Assembly: GCA_950295325.1 (NCBI GenBank) | Contig: OX485804.1 | Coordinates: forward strand, 33,358,001-33,422,000 | Length of the DNA stretch: 64,000 bases | Direction: 5' to 3' | Source of the DNA: Polytrichum commune | Lineage: Eukaryota; Streptophyta; Polytrichopsida; Polytrichales; Polytrichaceae | In this document: one piece after another, positions 11,586 through 26,282 of the stretch | Numbering within the stretch: the stretch's first letter is position 1 | Layout of the letters: every line of letters starts with the position of its first letter | Translations under genes and position numbers: made by a program | Notes under the pieces: generated by a model | What the model was told of the DNA's origin: nothing | Database searches by the model: none | What the model saw: only the letters and a program-made list of their open reading frames with translations

Positions 11586-14500
11586 ATGGTCCAAAAGACA
11601 TTGCGACCAGTGGATGAAGTGCTTCATGGCAATGTGGAGTACAAGCTAACTTCTGTTGTAGGTATGATATTCCTTCTTTCTTGTAATGTATCCCTTCCTC
11701 CATCTGCTAAATTTCCTTGCCCACAGATTCTCTGCTATGAAGACTCTTGCTCTTTAAAACCGTGCCTCTTGGAGGTGAAGGAAAAATTGGCTAGGAACGA
11801 AAATATTATATTTTTTGTAGAACCCTCTCTTTTCGGTTGTTATGAGACTTTGGACATTCTTCACATTCAGGCAATTCCGGAGTGAGAACACTTGAAAAAA
11901 GAATAATATTCCAAAATGCAATCTGAAGATAACTTCACTTTTCTAATGATTGTTCTGAAAAGTTTGCTCTGATTAAAAAAACCAGTAATTGTCATGTGTT
12001 CAGTCTATCACAAGATGCGTATTTCGTCTAATAGCATCAGTGGAGTGGTCTGCAGGATCTGACGACTGATTTAACCTCTTGTATCTATCTTTTTTTTTTA
12101 AGTGCACCAGTGACAACTGAAAGTTCCTGGTGCATATTGTAACCCGGGGGCAGTGTCCTATTCAGTTGATGTAATTATCATACTGACATGATTGGGTTGA
12201 CCCTCGGCAGCTCCGAAGCTTTACGGATGGAAGCTAAAGGCATTTGTCTGGGCTCAAGAACGCCTCCTCCTGGGCACCTTTATAAAGTCCAGTCTATTCA
12301 GGACGAATAACTTCCCACAGGTTCTGAAACTCTGTCCTAATTCCTTATATTCTAAGTCGGTTTTAGGCACTCTTTAGAAAGGAAAAATGGCAACGGTCAG
12401 GGCAAGCATTGTCTGAAGTTTGCATTCTGTCTCAGCAGCAAGTTTTAACATTGGGTCTGCATGAAACTCTGAATGTCATAGAAAAAACGTTCTGACAATA
12501 TTGTGTGACTTCTTGCAAAGCTCTTTACTAAAATTTTCTTGAGCGACCTCCGATTCATATGATGTCTATGTTTCTTTTATTTTTTATTTTTTATTGTAGA
12601 GGGTTGCCACTTTTCCTTACAGATGTTAGTCTCCTATTCAAATAAGACATTCATCAAAGTGGAACTGAGATATACAAGAGACCATGCTTAATTGTTCCCT
12701 AATTGCTAATCTTGTAGTATTCTATGTCAACCCAAGCTCAGTTCAGACTCTCTCACCAAAATTGGTGCCAGAAAGTCATGACCAGTAAATCAGCTGAAAA
12801 ATTTAGTGCGGACCTCGCTAATTTCTATTGTGGTGATACTTTAGTATCAAGTCGACGCACTCTTGAATTCAATCATGGTGCCTCATGTTCACACCTTCTC
12901 AAAGTTGATAAACAGGGGGATCCAAACTATCTGCCCTTCTACACTAAATCCGATAAAGGTTGCAGTCAATCGGAACTGGTAACTTGAAAGACTTGTACTC
13001 TTTCTGATTTTCCTGTTGCTTGCAGGTATTGCGAGAAATTGTCATACCTGATGCTCCCATGTATCAACCAGAATATCCAGCTGACCGTAAGATCTTGTTT
13101 ATTCCTTTTTGAGATGCCAATATCATGTGGACTCCATTTCTGTGGAAGATAAATTATTTCTATTTACCTTTGCATGTCTTTCCAAGTTCATTCTGGCCAA
13201 TTTAGCATATCTGTGATGTTTGTTACATACTTTAATAAATGAGAGTTAGTGTTGACGTTGTCTTTTCTTCAGAATATGCTCGTGGGTGGTGCAAATATTT
13301 GCTGAATGTTATGGCTTTGATGTTGTTTACAATGGTTTTGCGATTCATTATTTTTTTCTCATAATATTTCAGAGTCTCCTGAAGATTCTGTGAAGCTTCT
13401 TAGTGAGGAGGCTGTTCCTGCTGATAGAGTTACAAGTGCATTTGAATGTCTGCCACCAACGTCAGCACATTCTGAAGGCACTTCAAGTGGATTTCTCCAC
13501 TGGACAATTCGGGATTATTATGAGGCCTACAGAAGCGGCCAGATAACACCAACTCAAGTAAGCCAATTTCTGAAATGATGGAAACATTTAGTCACTTTTT
13601 GTGGAGTCGAAGAGACTGTGCCACCTGTGAGAACTTTAGGGAGCAGAATGTTGTAAATCTCTTTTGTATATATCCAAGAACCAAAAAAATGCAAACAGCC
13701 AATGCGTCCTGAATTAACCCAGACAACCAAAGGATGCTCAAAAGTAGTACCCAGATCATGGACCTTGAAACTCCTTAACTTAAATACCTAGTTGAGACAA
13801 GCTGCTAACCAGTTCTGTCTCCATTAACCATTTAGTAAGTCTTGGTTGAGGTTTGACAGTTTGAGTACTCGTCCTCAAATCTGTTGAGAGTTTAGAATTT
13901 TCAAATTTATGCATGCTGCGTGCCACCTGTCTTTCCATCCTTCCTGAATTATCTAAAAATGCCATCCTAATCTCAAAACTTTTCAATATACTTGTAGACG
14001 TGAGCTGCCAAATAGCTCTGATCTTCACATCTAGAGCTGACATGTTCTGTAATATTTTTCTGAAGGGACAACACTCCCTCCAATGTTTTGAATGTTTAGG
14101 GCATCCAAATATTCAATTCTTTTCCTCAATTTGTTGGGATTGCAGAGTACACAAATTCCTTCCTGTTGCACTTCATGCCCTTGTTGAATATCTAGTCATG
14201 TCATCTTAGTCTGAAAATTTTGGAGCTCTCAATGGCTTTTGTCTATATGATAGTATTGTCAACGTTTGTCTTATTGTCTTGAATATTGACAATGTATTAT
14301 TGTTAAACTGACATCTGGACTCCTAAGTGAGATATTAGAGTGAAAATGAACAATTACTTTCGGATCGAAGAGAGTTCCTAGTGCTTGGAGAAACTACACT
14401 AAATATGAAACTCAGTGTGATATGGTATTTAATGTCACTTTGGTAACTGTTTGGATGACACTTCTCATGAATAAGTGAACAAATACTGTCATGGATGATG

Positions 14501-17500
14501 GATGAGTTCATCCATTGGGCAAAACCCGTACCTTCTCTTGTCAGCAACTTGTGATGAAATATTGTCATGGATAATTCAAATTTGGATGACAAATCACTTG
14601 GTAAGTGACAATAATTGCAACACTGTAAATCTATAATCCCCCCCAAAATTACAAGGAATGTTGGGTTAACATTTAGTGTTGGTGACACTATACTGCAGTT
14701 TACAATTAGTTTTGAGCAAGACAATGAGAATTGGCGACACTAAATATCATATTTAGTGTAGTAATTCCAGTACTGCCTAGAAAGTGTCACTACCATTTTA
14801 GTGTACATTCCCTTCTATTTCAACTCAACATGGTGATTCGTGGGATTGTCGACATTTTTTTTTTTTGTGAATACTGGTCAAAGAGGCAGTAAATATTGAC
14901 AGTCAATCAGGTCTTCTGTTGGCTAACATGAACGCCTATGCAATGTGCTGTTAGCTATGCCTTTGAGTGCTACCCAATCGCACATTAAGGAAAGCCTGTG
15001 AATGATGTTATAATGGTATGCTTGTCCAATGTAAGCACCTTCCCAAATTAAGCTCTGCATATGTTCGAGAAGTGAATGCCAAACATATGTGGCCTCTCTG
15101 TGCCTGTGTGGAATTTGTTCCAGCATTTACAAAATCGTTTTGTAGGTGGCAGAAAGGATAATTGCTGCTGTTGAGGAGGCAAAGAAACAGAGTCCTCCCT
15201 TGATCTACTTCGTCTCCTTCCAACCTGAGAACGTCCGTGAGCAAGCAGCTACATCTACTCAACGTTATGCTGAGGGTACCATCTATTAAATATGCTGACA
15301 GAAAGCTTGTTTTTGACCTGTCTCAAGAGTAGCCCATAGCATTACTTTTTCTTCTTAGTGTCCATCTACCAGAATGATGGATATTAAAATAAAGGATGCA
15401 GTGAACTTGTACTAGTCTTCAGTAATTTAGAATCATCTATATGTCTAGTCTTAATTTGAAGGCAGTTATTTTGTAGCATGGCAACTATTTCTAATCTTGA
15501 TATTATATTGTCATTTTAGACCCTTCGCGAAAGATGAGCTGGGAGAGTTGTAGAAGGACATTGTTCAAGAGATAGATCAATAAGTCCCTGATGTAAGTGG
15601 CTAATTTGAGAACATAAGTTGACATACTATGTTTGTTACACAGGCAAGACTTTGTCAGTGCTAGATGGTGTCCCACTTGCTGTGAAGGATGACATAGACT
15701 GCATTCCGCACCCAAGCACAGGTAACCCCTTATTCTTTATTATTTAAATCTTCCTTTTTGGGCAGTATTGACAAAGGAACATCTCTACAAGAGTGCTTGA
15801 GCTGGTCAAATATATGGATACACCTCAGGAGTTCGTACTTTACTGAAGGAAAATTCATGATGCGCACCTCACATTTTGCATGAGTTTGACTACGCTTTAT
15901 TTGTGCCAATCTGATCACATGATTGGTAGTAAGGGAGTCTGCTTTATTTTACAACTAGAGTATCCTTATCATCTTATTGTATTCTACTTAACCAGGTAGT
16001 AAATTCTTTTACCCATTTGTCCACATTTTCCTTCCTGGTCCCGAAGAGAGACAAATTTTTGAGATTTTATAATGATCTAATGCATTATTGGTGGCATTTT
16101 TGACTCAGCTGGAACAACATGGCTGCCTCTAGTAAGAGAAGTGAAAGAAGATGCTACATCGGTTGCGCGTTTACGAAGCTGTGGCATGATCATGGTTGGA
16201 AAAGCTGTTATGCATGAACTTGGGATGGGGACTACTGGAAATAATCCTCATCATGGGTAAATATTGCACCATGTCCCAGACCTGGACCTCTTTATTCATG
16301 GCATTATGCAGAGAGTTTTATCTGTTATTCTGTGAATGAGTTCTGCTTTCCCCATACTCCTTGAACTGTTTCACCTCCTCTCAAATGCATTGTATTGAGT
16401 ACCTCCATCATCTCACTAGATTTTTGTTGATATATATTTTTGGAACAAATCTGGGAAGTGCAGATCTGAACTGGGTAGATGGTGGTTATCTACTGAAGAT
16501 CTGCTGCTTTTACTGATGTCTGTAGCCTGAAATTTAGCTCATGATTTTGTTATATTCCTGTGAAACAGGACAGCAAGAAATCCCTATGATGTAATGCGAT
16601 ATACTGGAGGTTCATCATCTGGTCCAGCAGCAATCGTTTCATCAGGGTTGTGCCCAGTTGCTCTGGGTACTGATGTAGGAGGTTTGTGGGAAACCCCGAT
16701 CCTAAATTGTACTGAGAAGGAGTTTGGAGCAGTGTTAGGAACTTGTGGTTGATTGTTCGTGAATACTATTCGATCATGTTTGCAATGATTGCTATTTTTG
16801 ATTGATAATTTTTGTGTTGCACACAAACTAATAGAGAAAAAAATCACTATGACTGTCACTATCTCTTGGGCATGTTACATCATGAAGTTTATGTAATGGC
16901 CAAAACTTGAGATACAAGGAAGGAATCGTTGTTGTACATGCACGTGATGATTTAGCTTGGCACCTGAATCTGTGCTTATTGTGCTCTTAAAACAGGATCC
17001 ATCAGGATACCTTCATCCCTATGTGGAACTGTTGGCCTAAAGCCTACATTTGGACGAATAACAAATGAAGGGTAAGGAGAAGTGATCACTTTGCTCAACC
17101 CCTTATTGATGTTTTCCCTCCAATATGCAATTTTCAGGCCATTGTAAATCTACTGAGACTGTTGTATAGGCTTGCAAGAGTTCATATAAGATTAAACTTC
17201 AAGTGGTTGGGTGCCCTCTTGCAAATCTGCACATTGTGATAGATGCAATCTGAGTTTGTCTTACATAATGCAACTTATAATTGTTGTAGTAGTAGCAGAA
17301 TCCAAGGTGAACTAACAAAAAATAATCTGGGGATTCGCTGAAATTGATTGTTTCTATGTTCTGGCATGCAGGTTGTTTTGTGTGGGATGGTCTATGGAGT
17401 CATGTGGTCCTATCGCAGCCACAACAGAGGATGCGATGCTTGTGTGAGTTCTGTCTTGCAAATTGATGGTGTAGAAGGAAGTTTTGTTCTTCTTGCACTA

Positions 17501-20500
17501 GAGAAATATCCTAAGGCAATCCCTTGTAGGATCCTGAAGGAAGGTCCTTTTCTTTAAATTCTCTGAGTATAGTACGCTGCCAAGCTGCTGTGCATGTACT
17601 TCAAAATTGGTTAGTTGCTGTAGGATACCTGTAAAAGTGTACATGATTGGTTCATGAAGACATGAACCCACCTCTGTAGTTTTGTTCTGATTTCTGATGA
17701 CGTTAATTCCCACGATGTGGAGTGGAGGCATGTAGGAAGTGGGGGATCTAGTCTAAAATCTCCCTTCTCTTGAATAGCATGCCTTTCTGCAGATATTAAA
17801 GCAACTTAGGAACACTATACTGGAATTGCAATCTGTGATTGTGCAAGACTAACATAACAGTACTGGTGGGTGCCTTCATCAAGACAAGAGTCATTGGGGG
17901 AAGCATGGGAAATACAATCTTACAATGGATTGTTTGCTATGTGCAGATATGCAGGGATGCTGGGAGCACATCCAAATGATAAGCTCTACAGTCGTCCAGT
18001 AAGTCCTTCAGAACAAGGCCTAGCAAGCCCTCCATCCTCCCTTCAAAATGATATGTATATTGGCATATTTCACACAAGATATGTTTTCTTTCTTTCTTTT
18101 CTCACAGCTATAGCTTAAGCGGAGAGGGTGGAGTGGTAATTTAGTGGGGGTTGACTGCTCATGTTATGGACGAATGGATGAGACTCCTGCTATGTAACCG
18201 TCTCAATATTCCACCATGCATGATTTTAATATGCTTGAGCCCTCTTGGGGAATTCAATAAGTTTTATTCAAATGCGTGTTCTACACAGTCCTCAAGAGGA
18301 TGCACCCGCTCCCATCACTTTGTCGTATAGTAATTTCTTACTCTTGTAGCGACATGTTCTCTAAACACTAATATTTGTGACCCCTACTTTTGTTGACTCT
18401 GTAACTCGTTCTTTTGGTAGTAACTACGCATGCATTTCACTCATCAAAATACCTAAAATTATTGCTGTGTTAGTACTGTCTTGTCATGATATTGTGGGGG
18501 CTTTTTGCAGATGCCACCATGTGTACCTGAACTGAATGGCGCCAGGAAAGCTACTTTGAGTTCTTTGAAGCTTGGAAAGTACTCAAGTGTAAGTGCGAAG
18601 TTCATCGAACATTTGCATCCTTGTATCTCAAATCCCTATCACTTTTTTATTTACCTCGCTTTCATACCCTTACCTAATCTAAGTTGGACTGATGCAGTGG
18701 TTCAATGCTACTCTGCAAAAGGAAGTAGTTGAAGTGTGCAATAGAAGCTTGGAGCTCCTTCTGGAAAAGTGTGGCACTGAGGTATGTTGACTCCCATCTC
18801 AAAATCAACTAAAAAATAAGAAAACTAAAATTTATTCTTCTGTAAACAAATAGTTAGGTCACCAGCACTGTATACCTTTTCAGAGAATGCAACTTTCTTT
18901 AAGTTTAACAGTTGAAAGCTCTCGAGTCACTGTTGAACTACTAGACCGCAATTAGACGAATGTCTCTTTAAGTGATGTCGCTGCACCTTGCATCTTACTG
19001 AATGATCATTCACTTAGCGTCACAAATACAACCAAAGCTATTATTTTCTGGGCTTATTTTTACTGTGTACCTCCTAGCACTGATTTTAGTGCAAGGAATC
19101 CTAAAGAATTTGTTTGACATCTGGCTGTCATTTATCAAATTTTCTAATTAAATATCTGTCAAATGTACTTGGTTTCTGTTGTTAATTTGCAGTCTGGAAT
19201 ATCCTTGTTCTTTTCTGACAGTATTAAATGGCTCATGTAGACAAAGGAGATTGTACTACCAGAGTTGGACGAGTTGAAAATTGGACATCTTGCAACTGTG
19301 GGCTCTGAATATGTATCTGGATTTGCAGGCTTTGATCCTAAATTGTGAGTCTTGCGTATCTGTTCCTTTTATGCAGTTTAGCATGACATGGATGATAGCT
19401 CTCAGGGACATCATTAGTACCTAACTAATATGTATGTAAGAACAAACATTACCTTGGTCTTTGTTCTGTTAAATAGGTAGTTGTCGGAAACCTCTGCTTT
19501 GTAAATACCTTGTTCATTTTCATTTCCTTACAGTATGTGGGTTGGAAAGTCAGATTTTGACACATGAATTATGACTCTGACTGCAGGATTAAAAAGTGTG
19601 GTCTGGAGGTTCAAGGGACGTTGAGCTTCTTTGAAGCAATCACGGCTGGAGATTTCTTAGGTGCTCAGAAAATCAGGTCTGGTTAGCCCTCCCCTCCCTT
19701 TGGTTGATCATAAGCTTTTCTGTCTCGCAAATTCCGAGCTCACACAAAAATGATGTGTTTTCTACTTATGTATCTGCTTAACCTTGTATTGCTACGTCTT
19801 CAGGATTTTCAGTATCTTCATATTTGGCAAAATCTTGCTATATCCCTTCAAAATATGAAAGCTCAAGTGATAATATTGATTCTGACATTTTGCTGCTTTC
19901 TTTCTCTGGAGTTTGCAGAAGGCGAGCAATGTACTTTCACATGCAAGCGTTTAAAGACGTGGACATCATTGTTTGTCCAACTACGGCGTGAGTTTCCGTG
20001 TAATGCATGAAAGGATATGTTTTTAGTATGACAGATTCTTATGATTACAAGATTATTGTCTATGCAAGTATGTGTCAACTTATCTGAGGATATACAATAT
20101 TGTCTGCCTGGCTGTTAGTTTGATTACAGTCTGCATTTGTCCATTTTTAAACTACTTCTAAACATTTGGGGGCGGGGGGGATGAGGGTTTACTTGCTGGA
20201 GAACTAATGATCGGACTCTATGCAGCTCGACAGCACCATTGATTCCACCTGAGTCATTAGCTGTGGGAGAAAGTGATCTGACCACTACTGGTAAGCTCTT
20301 ATTATGATTTAGGTCTGCTTGATGCAGATGTTTATGTAGCTTGCCAGGTTTCTTAACATTGTGATTTATACTTGGGTTAATCATCTACTTCACGTTTTCC
20401 TTATTGTATAAACTTTAAAGCGCCCTTTATCTTTTCCAATAGAGGTGAATGCAAGGGTGCTCATCTATTCTACTTCCCATGCAAGTATGTTCCTGGCAGC

Positions 20501-21336
20501 CCTTTCTGACAAAAAGCTGTTCCAAGGAATTTGTCCCACTGGCTCAGAAAGCCCAGACCAAATTGTGGCAGGCTTGGTCTTCGGGATGGCCTAAAGTAAC
20601 ATGAGATCATGCAGTTCTATGGCCATCAACAGAGATGCACTGAAATTGATACTTGAACATTATCGGCTTTCTCTAAAGAGAATTTTCTGGATTCGACTGG
20701 CACCCTCAACAATCATTTAACAGCTACGTGCCTTCTGGTGTTCAGGGAATTTGATGCGTTACGTTGCAGCTCCAAATTTCCTTGGTCTACCTGCTATTTC
20801 TGTCCCTGTAAGTAAACTTCATATCAAGGGTTATTGGGTTGGCTTCATAATGAAAACTTTAGTCATAAATTTGAGGGTCAGGACTATGATGCTTGATATC
20901 CACTTATACATGTTTATCAAATCATGTATTGTGGAATTACAATACTAATATCTTTCAACACATTCTACTTGTTTTTAATATTTTCACAGGTGGGGCATGA
21001 CTCCAATGGATTGCCGATTGGTTTGCAACTTATTGGAAGACCATGGCAGGAGGCTACATTGTTGCGGGTTTCATTGGCTTTGGAGGTATTTCATGTCTTC
21101 AGCTGCACTCACTGATTATTAGCTATCCTCTCTGATGTTTGTATACCTGCAGTCGCTCTGCATGCACAAACTCCTATTTTGTGCTGGAGATTTTTCTAGT
21201 TCATTCTGATTTGCATCTCTCTTTTGTATTCTTACATGTGATTTAATTGAAGTTGATGTTGGTACTGTGGGATTGGCAGGAGATATGTTTACCATTGCGA
21301 AGAAGACCAAGTACATTCTACGACATTTTGAAGTAG
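11586..21336 (+). CDS. FAAH: fatty acid amide hydrolase, amidase-signature family, 20 exons
   Basis: Plant FAAH hydrolyses N-acylethanolamines to free fatty acid and ethanolamine, ending this lipid signal at internal membranes. The coding exons are 11586-11661, 12211-12320, 13026-13086, 13373-13557, 15146-15275, 15644-15721, 16109-16256, 16569-16681, 16996-17071, 17372-17443, 17947-17998, 18511-18588, 18698-18781, 19241-19344, 19587-19676, 19919-19987, 20226-20290, 20746-20807, 20990-21085 and 21280-21336. Every phase agrees, giving 601 residues against about 607 in Arabidopsis. The Ser-Ser-Lys triad is present: K202 in AVKDDID, S278 in TGGSSSG and S302 in GGSIRIP. The signature KAVMHELGMGTTGNN and the late GLPIGLQLIGRPW motif are clear. 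The start gives the family's N-terminal length. Long introns hold most of the span, and one contains a MITE. The gene appears intact. Confidence 0.95.
14393..14762. mobile_element. MITE in a FAAH intron (ACTACACTAAATAT family)
   Basis: The ends are ACTACACTAAATATGA and its inverted copy TCATATTTAGTGTAGT. It lies in the intron between 13,557 and 15,146. A copy about 80% alike by eye occupies 51,060-51,440, and broken relatives lie on either side of that copy. It is non-coding and too short to be autonomous. Splicing of the host intron does not need to be affected. Confidence 0.75.
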
Positions 21337-22302
21337 AGTAAATCCCCATTGCACTCATTAAATAAATATGACTTTGAACCCTCCAGTGGTTGGTCTGTAG
21401 AGATGTATAAAACTGTTGGGGTTCACTAGTTTTCGTTGAATTAAAGTGCCAAATGTCTGTAGCTAGAATATATGAAGAATCCAGAGAGAAAGATAGAATC
21501 CAACTATTGTACAGAGCAGTGCTGTTAGACGTTGACTTGACCATTCAAATTATAAATGCTTCGGCAACCCTTGCAGCTTGTCTTACTTCCTCCCTCTGAA
21601 CTTCTAGAAGGCCATTTCGGGAAAGGTTGTAACTCATTGCTAGTGGATGACCTTTCTACTTGCTTTCACCCTGTCATATTATCTCCTTTTAGTATGGTTG
21701 GGCAAGAAAGGAGTGCATTGCATATTGTGATTCTGGTGGTCAGAATTTTCCATTTGGGTACCGTGATTTCAATAGCCGAGGTAAAGGCCTTGATGCAGGC
21801 CTAATTTTACTGCAGTGATCTGCTCTTGTATGTGCCCTGGCTGGTCTGTGATCAGCTCCATGCACAGCCTGGTGAGCAACTTGCTGCAACAAAGTGGAGC
21901 ATCAATCATTAGTATCTACCTACCTATTGTTTTTCAAACAAACTCTTTCTATGCTTGCTTATGTCTACTTTGTGTCCTTTTTAGATATTTGTGGGGTGTG
22001 AGCACTGGAGTGTACGGTGATCCGCATGTGCCTCTAGGGGAAGTTTGATGACTTTCTTTGCAGTCGATCTCAAATCCAGTATCTTTATTGACGTTTTTTT
22101 TGCAATGGAGGGGCAGTTAGACTTGTAGGATGCTACTGAACCTGGTTAACAGATGCTACTGCGCTCTTAATATGTTCTCTATGTGGTTTTCTCGAGGAGA
22201 TTTTCTATTTCTCAGATTGTCAGCTTTCAAATGATGGTGGGTCGTGTTACAGATTAAAGTGGTGTGCGGAAAGGAAATGGGAAGGGGGTCTCGTGATAGC
22301 AA

Positions 22303-25300
22303 TTACATCTGTTTGACTGCAACTGTCAACTGAGTGGGCATCATCCCTTCCTGAAACTCACATGGTGTCAGGATAGGTCTCAAGGAACAACATAACTTAC
22401 CTGCTGCTCCCAGTTCTGGCTGGCCATCTCCTGAAGCTCAGCTTGCATCTCTTGGGTTTCATGAGCCAAACTACTGATGATAGCATCAAATTGACTGGGA
22501 TTGCACAGAGCTTCATATTGAATTGGGTGAGCATCATTGTAGAACCCTCCATCATTATCCTGAAAACACATAGTTTGATATTCACTGCAATCTTAGGCAG
22601 CAGTTTGATAATTTGACAGGAGAGGACAAATGATTTGCACTTAGTGCTTTTACAGTATTTTGCTCAAATTATTCATATTTGTTTTGGATCGTGAATTCAT
22701 CTGATGAGATTACTTTGGGCATGATTAGTTGAGAACTTATTCCAGCATCTGAATGCTCAGTTACACAGCTATTGTACCTTCTACAAGGGAACGGAAGCTG
22801 GACTTCCTTCAAGTGTAAGAATGGGCACTTCGGAGATTACCTTTTGGGTGATGGTATATACCAAGTTGCGGAGGGTGGGGAGGAGATCAAGCAATTGTGC
22901 AGTGTCAATTGGTAGGCTGGATAGCTCAAAGGGAGAGGCTGCACGGTCTAAAGCTATCGCAGTTTCTTCAAGCTTAGCCTCAGCTTGCTTCTGCTGCTGC
23001 TGCCAGTCTTCCACTTCCTGTTCCTTCTTCTCCAACTCCCTGCAGCCCATTCCAAATCATCACGGTAAACACCTGGCGCTCTCTGTGTATGCATGAGCTG
23101 GGTTATATAGGAATATAGTCCCATGGACTCTTTGCAAGGTCTACCCTCCCGATGTTTATAGTGTAACTTGAGCCCATCATTGAATAGAATGCGGTTGGAG
23201 ATACCACTCGAGGCGACTGAGCTTGACCAATGCAGCATCCAAGCTTTTCCTCTGCAGTTCAAATTGCCTGAAAACCAACACGTTTGTACACAACATCACT
23301 GCAAAAGAAAGGTGTCTGTAGGTCTCCTAGTTCAATCAACATAGATACACAGTGAAAATCCAGGAAAATAGAAAAGGAGGTCCTCTATCAGCCTAGCGAT
23401 GTCATGTTTTGGTGGTATTTTGTCATCAGGGCACGCACTTCTCTTTCTTTTTCATCTCTGTAAGCTCCTTTGTGAGGCACCCTTTTTGCTGTTGAAGCTT
23501 GTACACTTGCCTCTTCACTTTCTCCACTTGTTGCCTTTCGTCTCCTTCATCTTTGCACTAGGACACAAAGTAGGTATTGTAAGCTTTCTTTGGCATGGAG
23601 ATGAAACTGATGCTTAGTGTTGAAATTTTGGTCAAGAACTAGCAAGCCAGATGGAAAGGAAACCAGATCCACATACGGTCCATTGGAACATGGCCAGAGA
23701 ATTTTTGGGACCTGTTGTGTCAGCTGACAACTCAGAGGGTCTCAGTCTGGTATCTAGTTGCAATCCCTCGCACTTTGAAGTTCTCAAATTCTGTAACTTC
23801 ATCTTCATTTCAATAGTCTGCATGCTATGCAACAGCACATGAGCAAAGAAAAATATTATTTTGTAGGGCATTGAAGTGTTTGGTCAGAACAGGATGGAAA
23901 AAGTGCCATGTGAAACAAGGGGAAGGGAAAGTTGATGAGATAACCTTGATTTCGAATTCCGTGGCACATTCCAGCAGTGCGACCTGGAGGTCTTGTACGT
24001 CGTCACTACTTTGACTTAGCTGCATATTACTGTAGTCCTGTTACCATACTCAACACAGAATTTATTAGCAAAATGGGCGTTCCACATGAATGTAACCTTT
24101 GAGCAGATTGACTAAGACATTTAGATAATTGGAGATGGGTAACCAAATGGACAGGATGGTAAAGACAGTGAGACGAGTTATTTGAGGTGGAATTCAAGGC
24201 ACCATATCAGGCGGTGGTGGAGCTGCTGGAGTTTTCTGAGCTCCTCTGCACTCCAAATTGCTCTCGTTGGCAGTGAATTCTTCATCCAAGGTTGTCAAAT
24301 TCATGTTGTGAGGGCTTGACCCTCCTCCATTGGAATCTCCTTCTCGGCTCCCTTTGGCGCAGTCACTCTGATTGTGTGATTTCCATAATTTGAAAGACAC
24401 AAAGCTCGATTTTTTCTCTCTGGTACGAGATTCTGCAAGAGATCAATATGTGTCAAGAATTGTAATTGATAGTGTATGAAATCTGGTCAGTGGACAGCAT
24501 TTCTGCTGAGTTTTAGGTACCATGCGGACATGAATTCAAGAATTTCAAATACAGTGACCAAACCTCCTATTTTTACCCGTTTCTATATTGTTGAAACCCT
24601 TGGTTTGTTGAACAATTTCCGGTTCACTATCACCTCGACCATTGTCCCAAGGGCCAAAATCTTCAGCATGGGACCCTTTCATTGAAAATGCTGCAGGTTT
24701 ACGACATGGAGTGGTGTCTGAACGATTGTGCCAGCTATATTCTGATCTGCTTTCGTGTGCAGAACTCTCACTTCTTGGGCTTTTTGTTGCGAAATCCTCA
24801 ACCAAGATTGCATGCCTGCACTTAGGTGTGCCCTGCAAAACCTCATGCTTCATTACTCTCTATTAAGTATGACACTTGATCTACATTAAGAGAATTTTCT
24901 ATATGCATTGACTCTCTTATAAAGGGAATTATCCTTAACCACTGTAATCCCCCATGAGGGGCCAAATTGATTGATACACAATAGATATATGCTTTTGATT
25001 CTGGCATTGCTAATGCCCTTTTTAACAAATTGTTCGTCAGCTTAGTTCCTTAGCGTTCACGTAGGAGGCTGTAAATATAGTACAAGAATGAGGAGTCCTT
25101 CTAACCTGGGTCGATGGCGTTAATGGAAGCAAAGGCAACAATGGAAGTGCTTTCTCACACAACTTGGTTTTCTTGCTACAAGACACATGTAGTTTCTTCT
25201 TTGACCCATTCGTTTCCCTTTGCACCCTTTTCACAGATCTTTCTCTAATGGGAGGTGTCCGTGGTGACGACTGAGTAGTGGAAGCTCTTGAGATGGGCTT

Positions 25301-26282
25301 GTCTACATATCCAAGACTGTTACCATCAAGAGACCACTTCTCTGGTGGTACCTCCATGTCTTTACTTCTACCTGGTGTGTTTTCTACTCCATCTATTTGC
25401 TGTTCTGTGCTAACATTTGTGCAATCATTTGCTGGGTCGCTGCTTGCTTCTGGATACCAGTAGGTTGCAGTTTTTTTGACAGTCTTCTCCGAATCGTCTG
25501 GCACTGTTGTCCCACTGTCATGCCCACAGATTTATTTCCAAGAGTAACTTAAAAGTTGGATAGATTTCTTGTTACACAAACATGGCCATGAAAAGCTGAC
25601 ACAGAGTAGTTGATCATTTGGAAATCAATCTCAAATTTACATACACTCGATGATAAGACGGTGTGATGTGGTATTTTACCTGTGTTCCACTGCCTCTCCT
25701 ACAATCTTAGTGATGGAGTGGCCCATACAAGCCCCATGACAATTTTCATCCTGAGATTTCTTTGATATGATATCGTCAAGACGTTCAGCTGTTACCCCAC
25801 CATCTTTGGAAGGTTCTTGGATCTGTCATTAGGAAAAGCAACCAATCTAAAGGCGAGCAAAACCGTCATATACGATTTCTTGTAATGTATTCCAGTTGTC
25901 AAATTAAAACAAAATCAATCATTGCAGCAATTAAAACATGACTTTTGCAACTTGGGGCATGTGATGGATGGTGTACCTCGTTGCATGCGGGTAATGTCCA
26001 CGCCACAGATGCATCCATTTTCGGAGTTGGTCTTGTGATGTCCTCTGAGCCATGCTCCCCAAAAGCGCCACCTTTAGGATGACTCCATGATAAAATCATC
26101 TTCTCCACACCATCTGCGATTTCTTCAATCACATTGTAGTCAAGGTTTGGGGGGCGATTCTCCGTGTCTTGTCTTCTGGAATATTGCTCTTGGCATTTGC
26201 TCCTGTCCACTGCCTTTGGCCGATGACGAGCAGAGTGCATTCGTCTTCCCAATGGTGTGATTTTGATTTTTGTCCACGCCAT
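22303..26282 (-). CDS. unrecognised coiled-coil protein, about 12 exons
   Basis: I do not recognise the family. The minus-strand exons are 26282-25977, 25822-25680, 25514-25106, 24832-24577, 24432-24203, 24037-23945, 23817-23712, 23557-23439, 23267-23205, 23039-22862, 22559-22401 and a tentative last one at 22308-22303. Most junctions keep phase, giving about 690 codons. The start reads MAWTKIKITPLGRR. The first half is polar and Ser/Pro-rich with basic patches, so probably disordered. The second half is helical and Gln/Glu/Lys-rich (EKKEQEVEDWQQQQKQAE), a likely coiled coil. The C-terminus has a second short helix near HETQEMQAELQEM. The junction between 23712 and 23557 is off by one phase, so a micro-exon may be missing. 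The gene ends about 970 bp from FAAH, tail to tail. A nuclear or cytoskeletal scaffold is possible but unproven. Confidence 0.65.

Noticed and set aside
22821-23096. Plus-strand frame of 91 codons, Ser/Cys-rich
   Set aside because: It is the antisense of the coiled-coil exon 22,862-23,039, whose Gln-rich codons give Cys and Ser runs when reversed.
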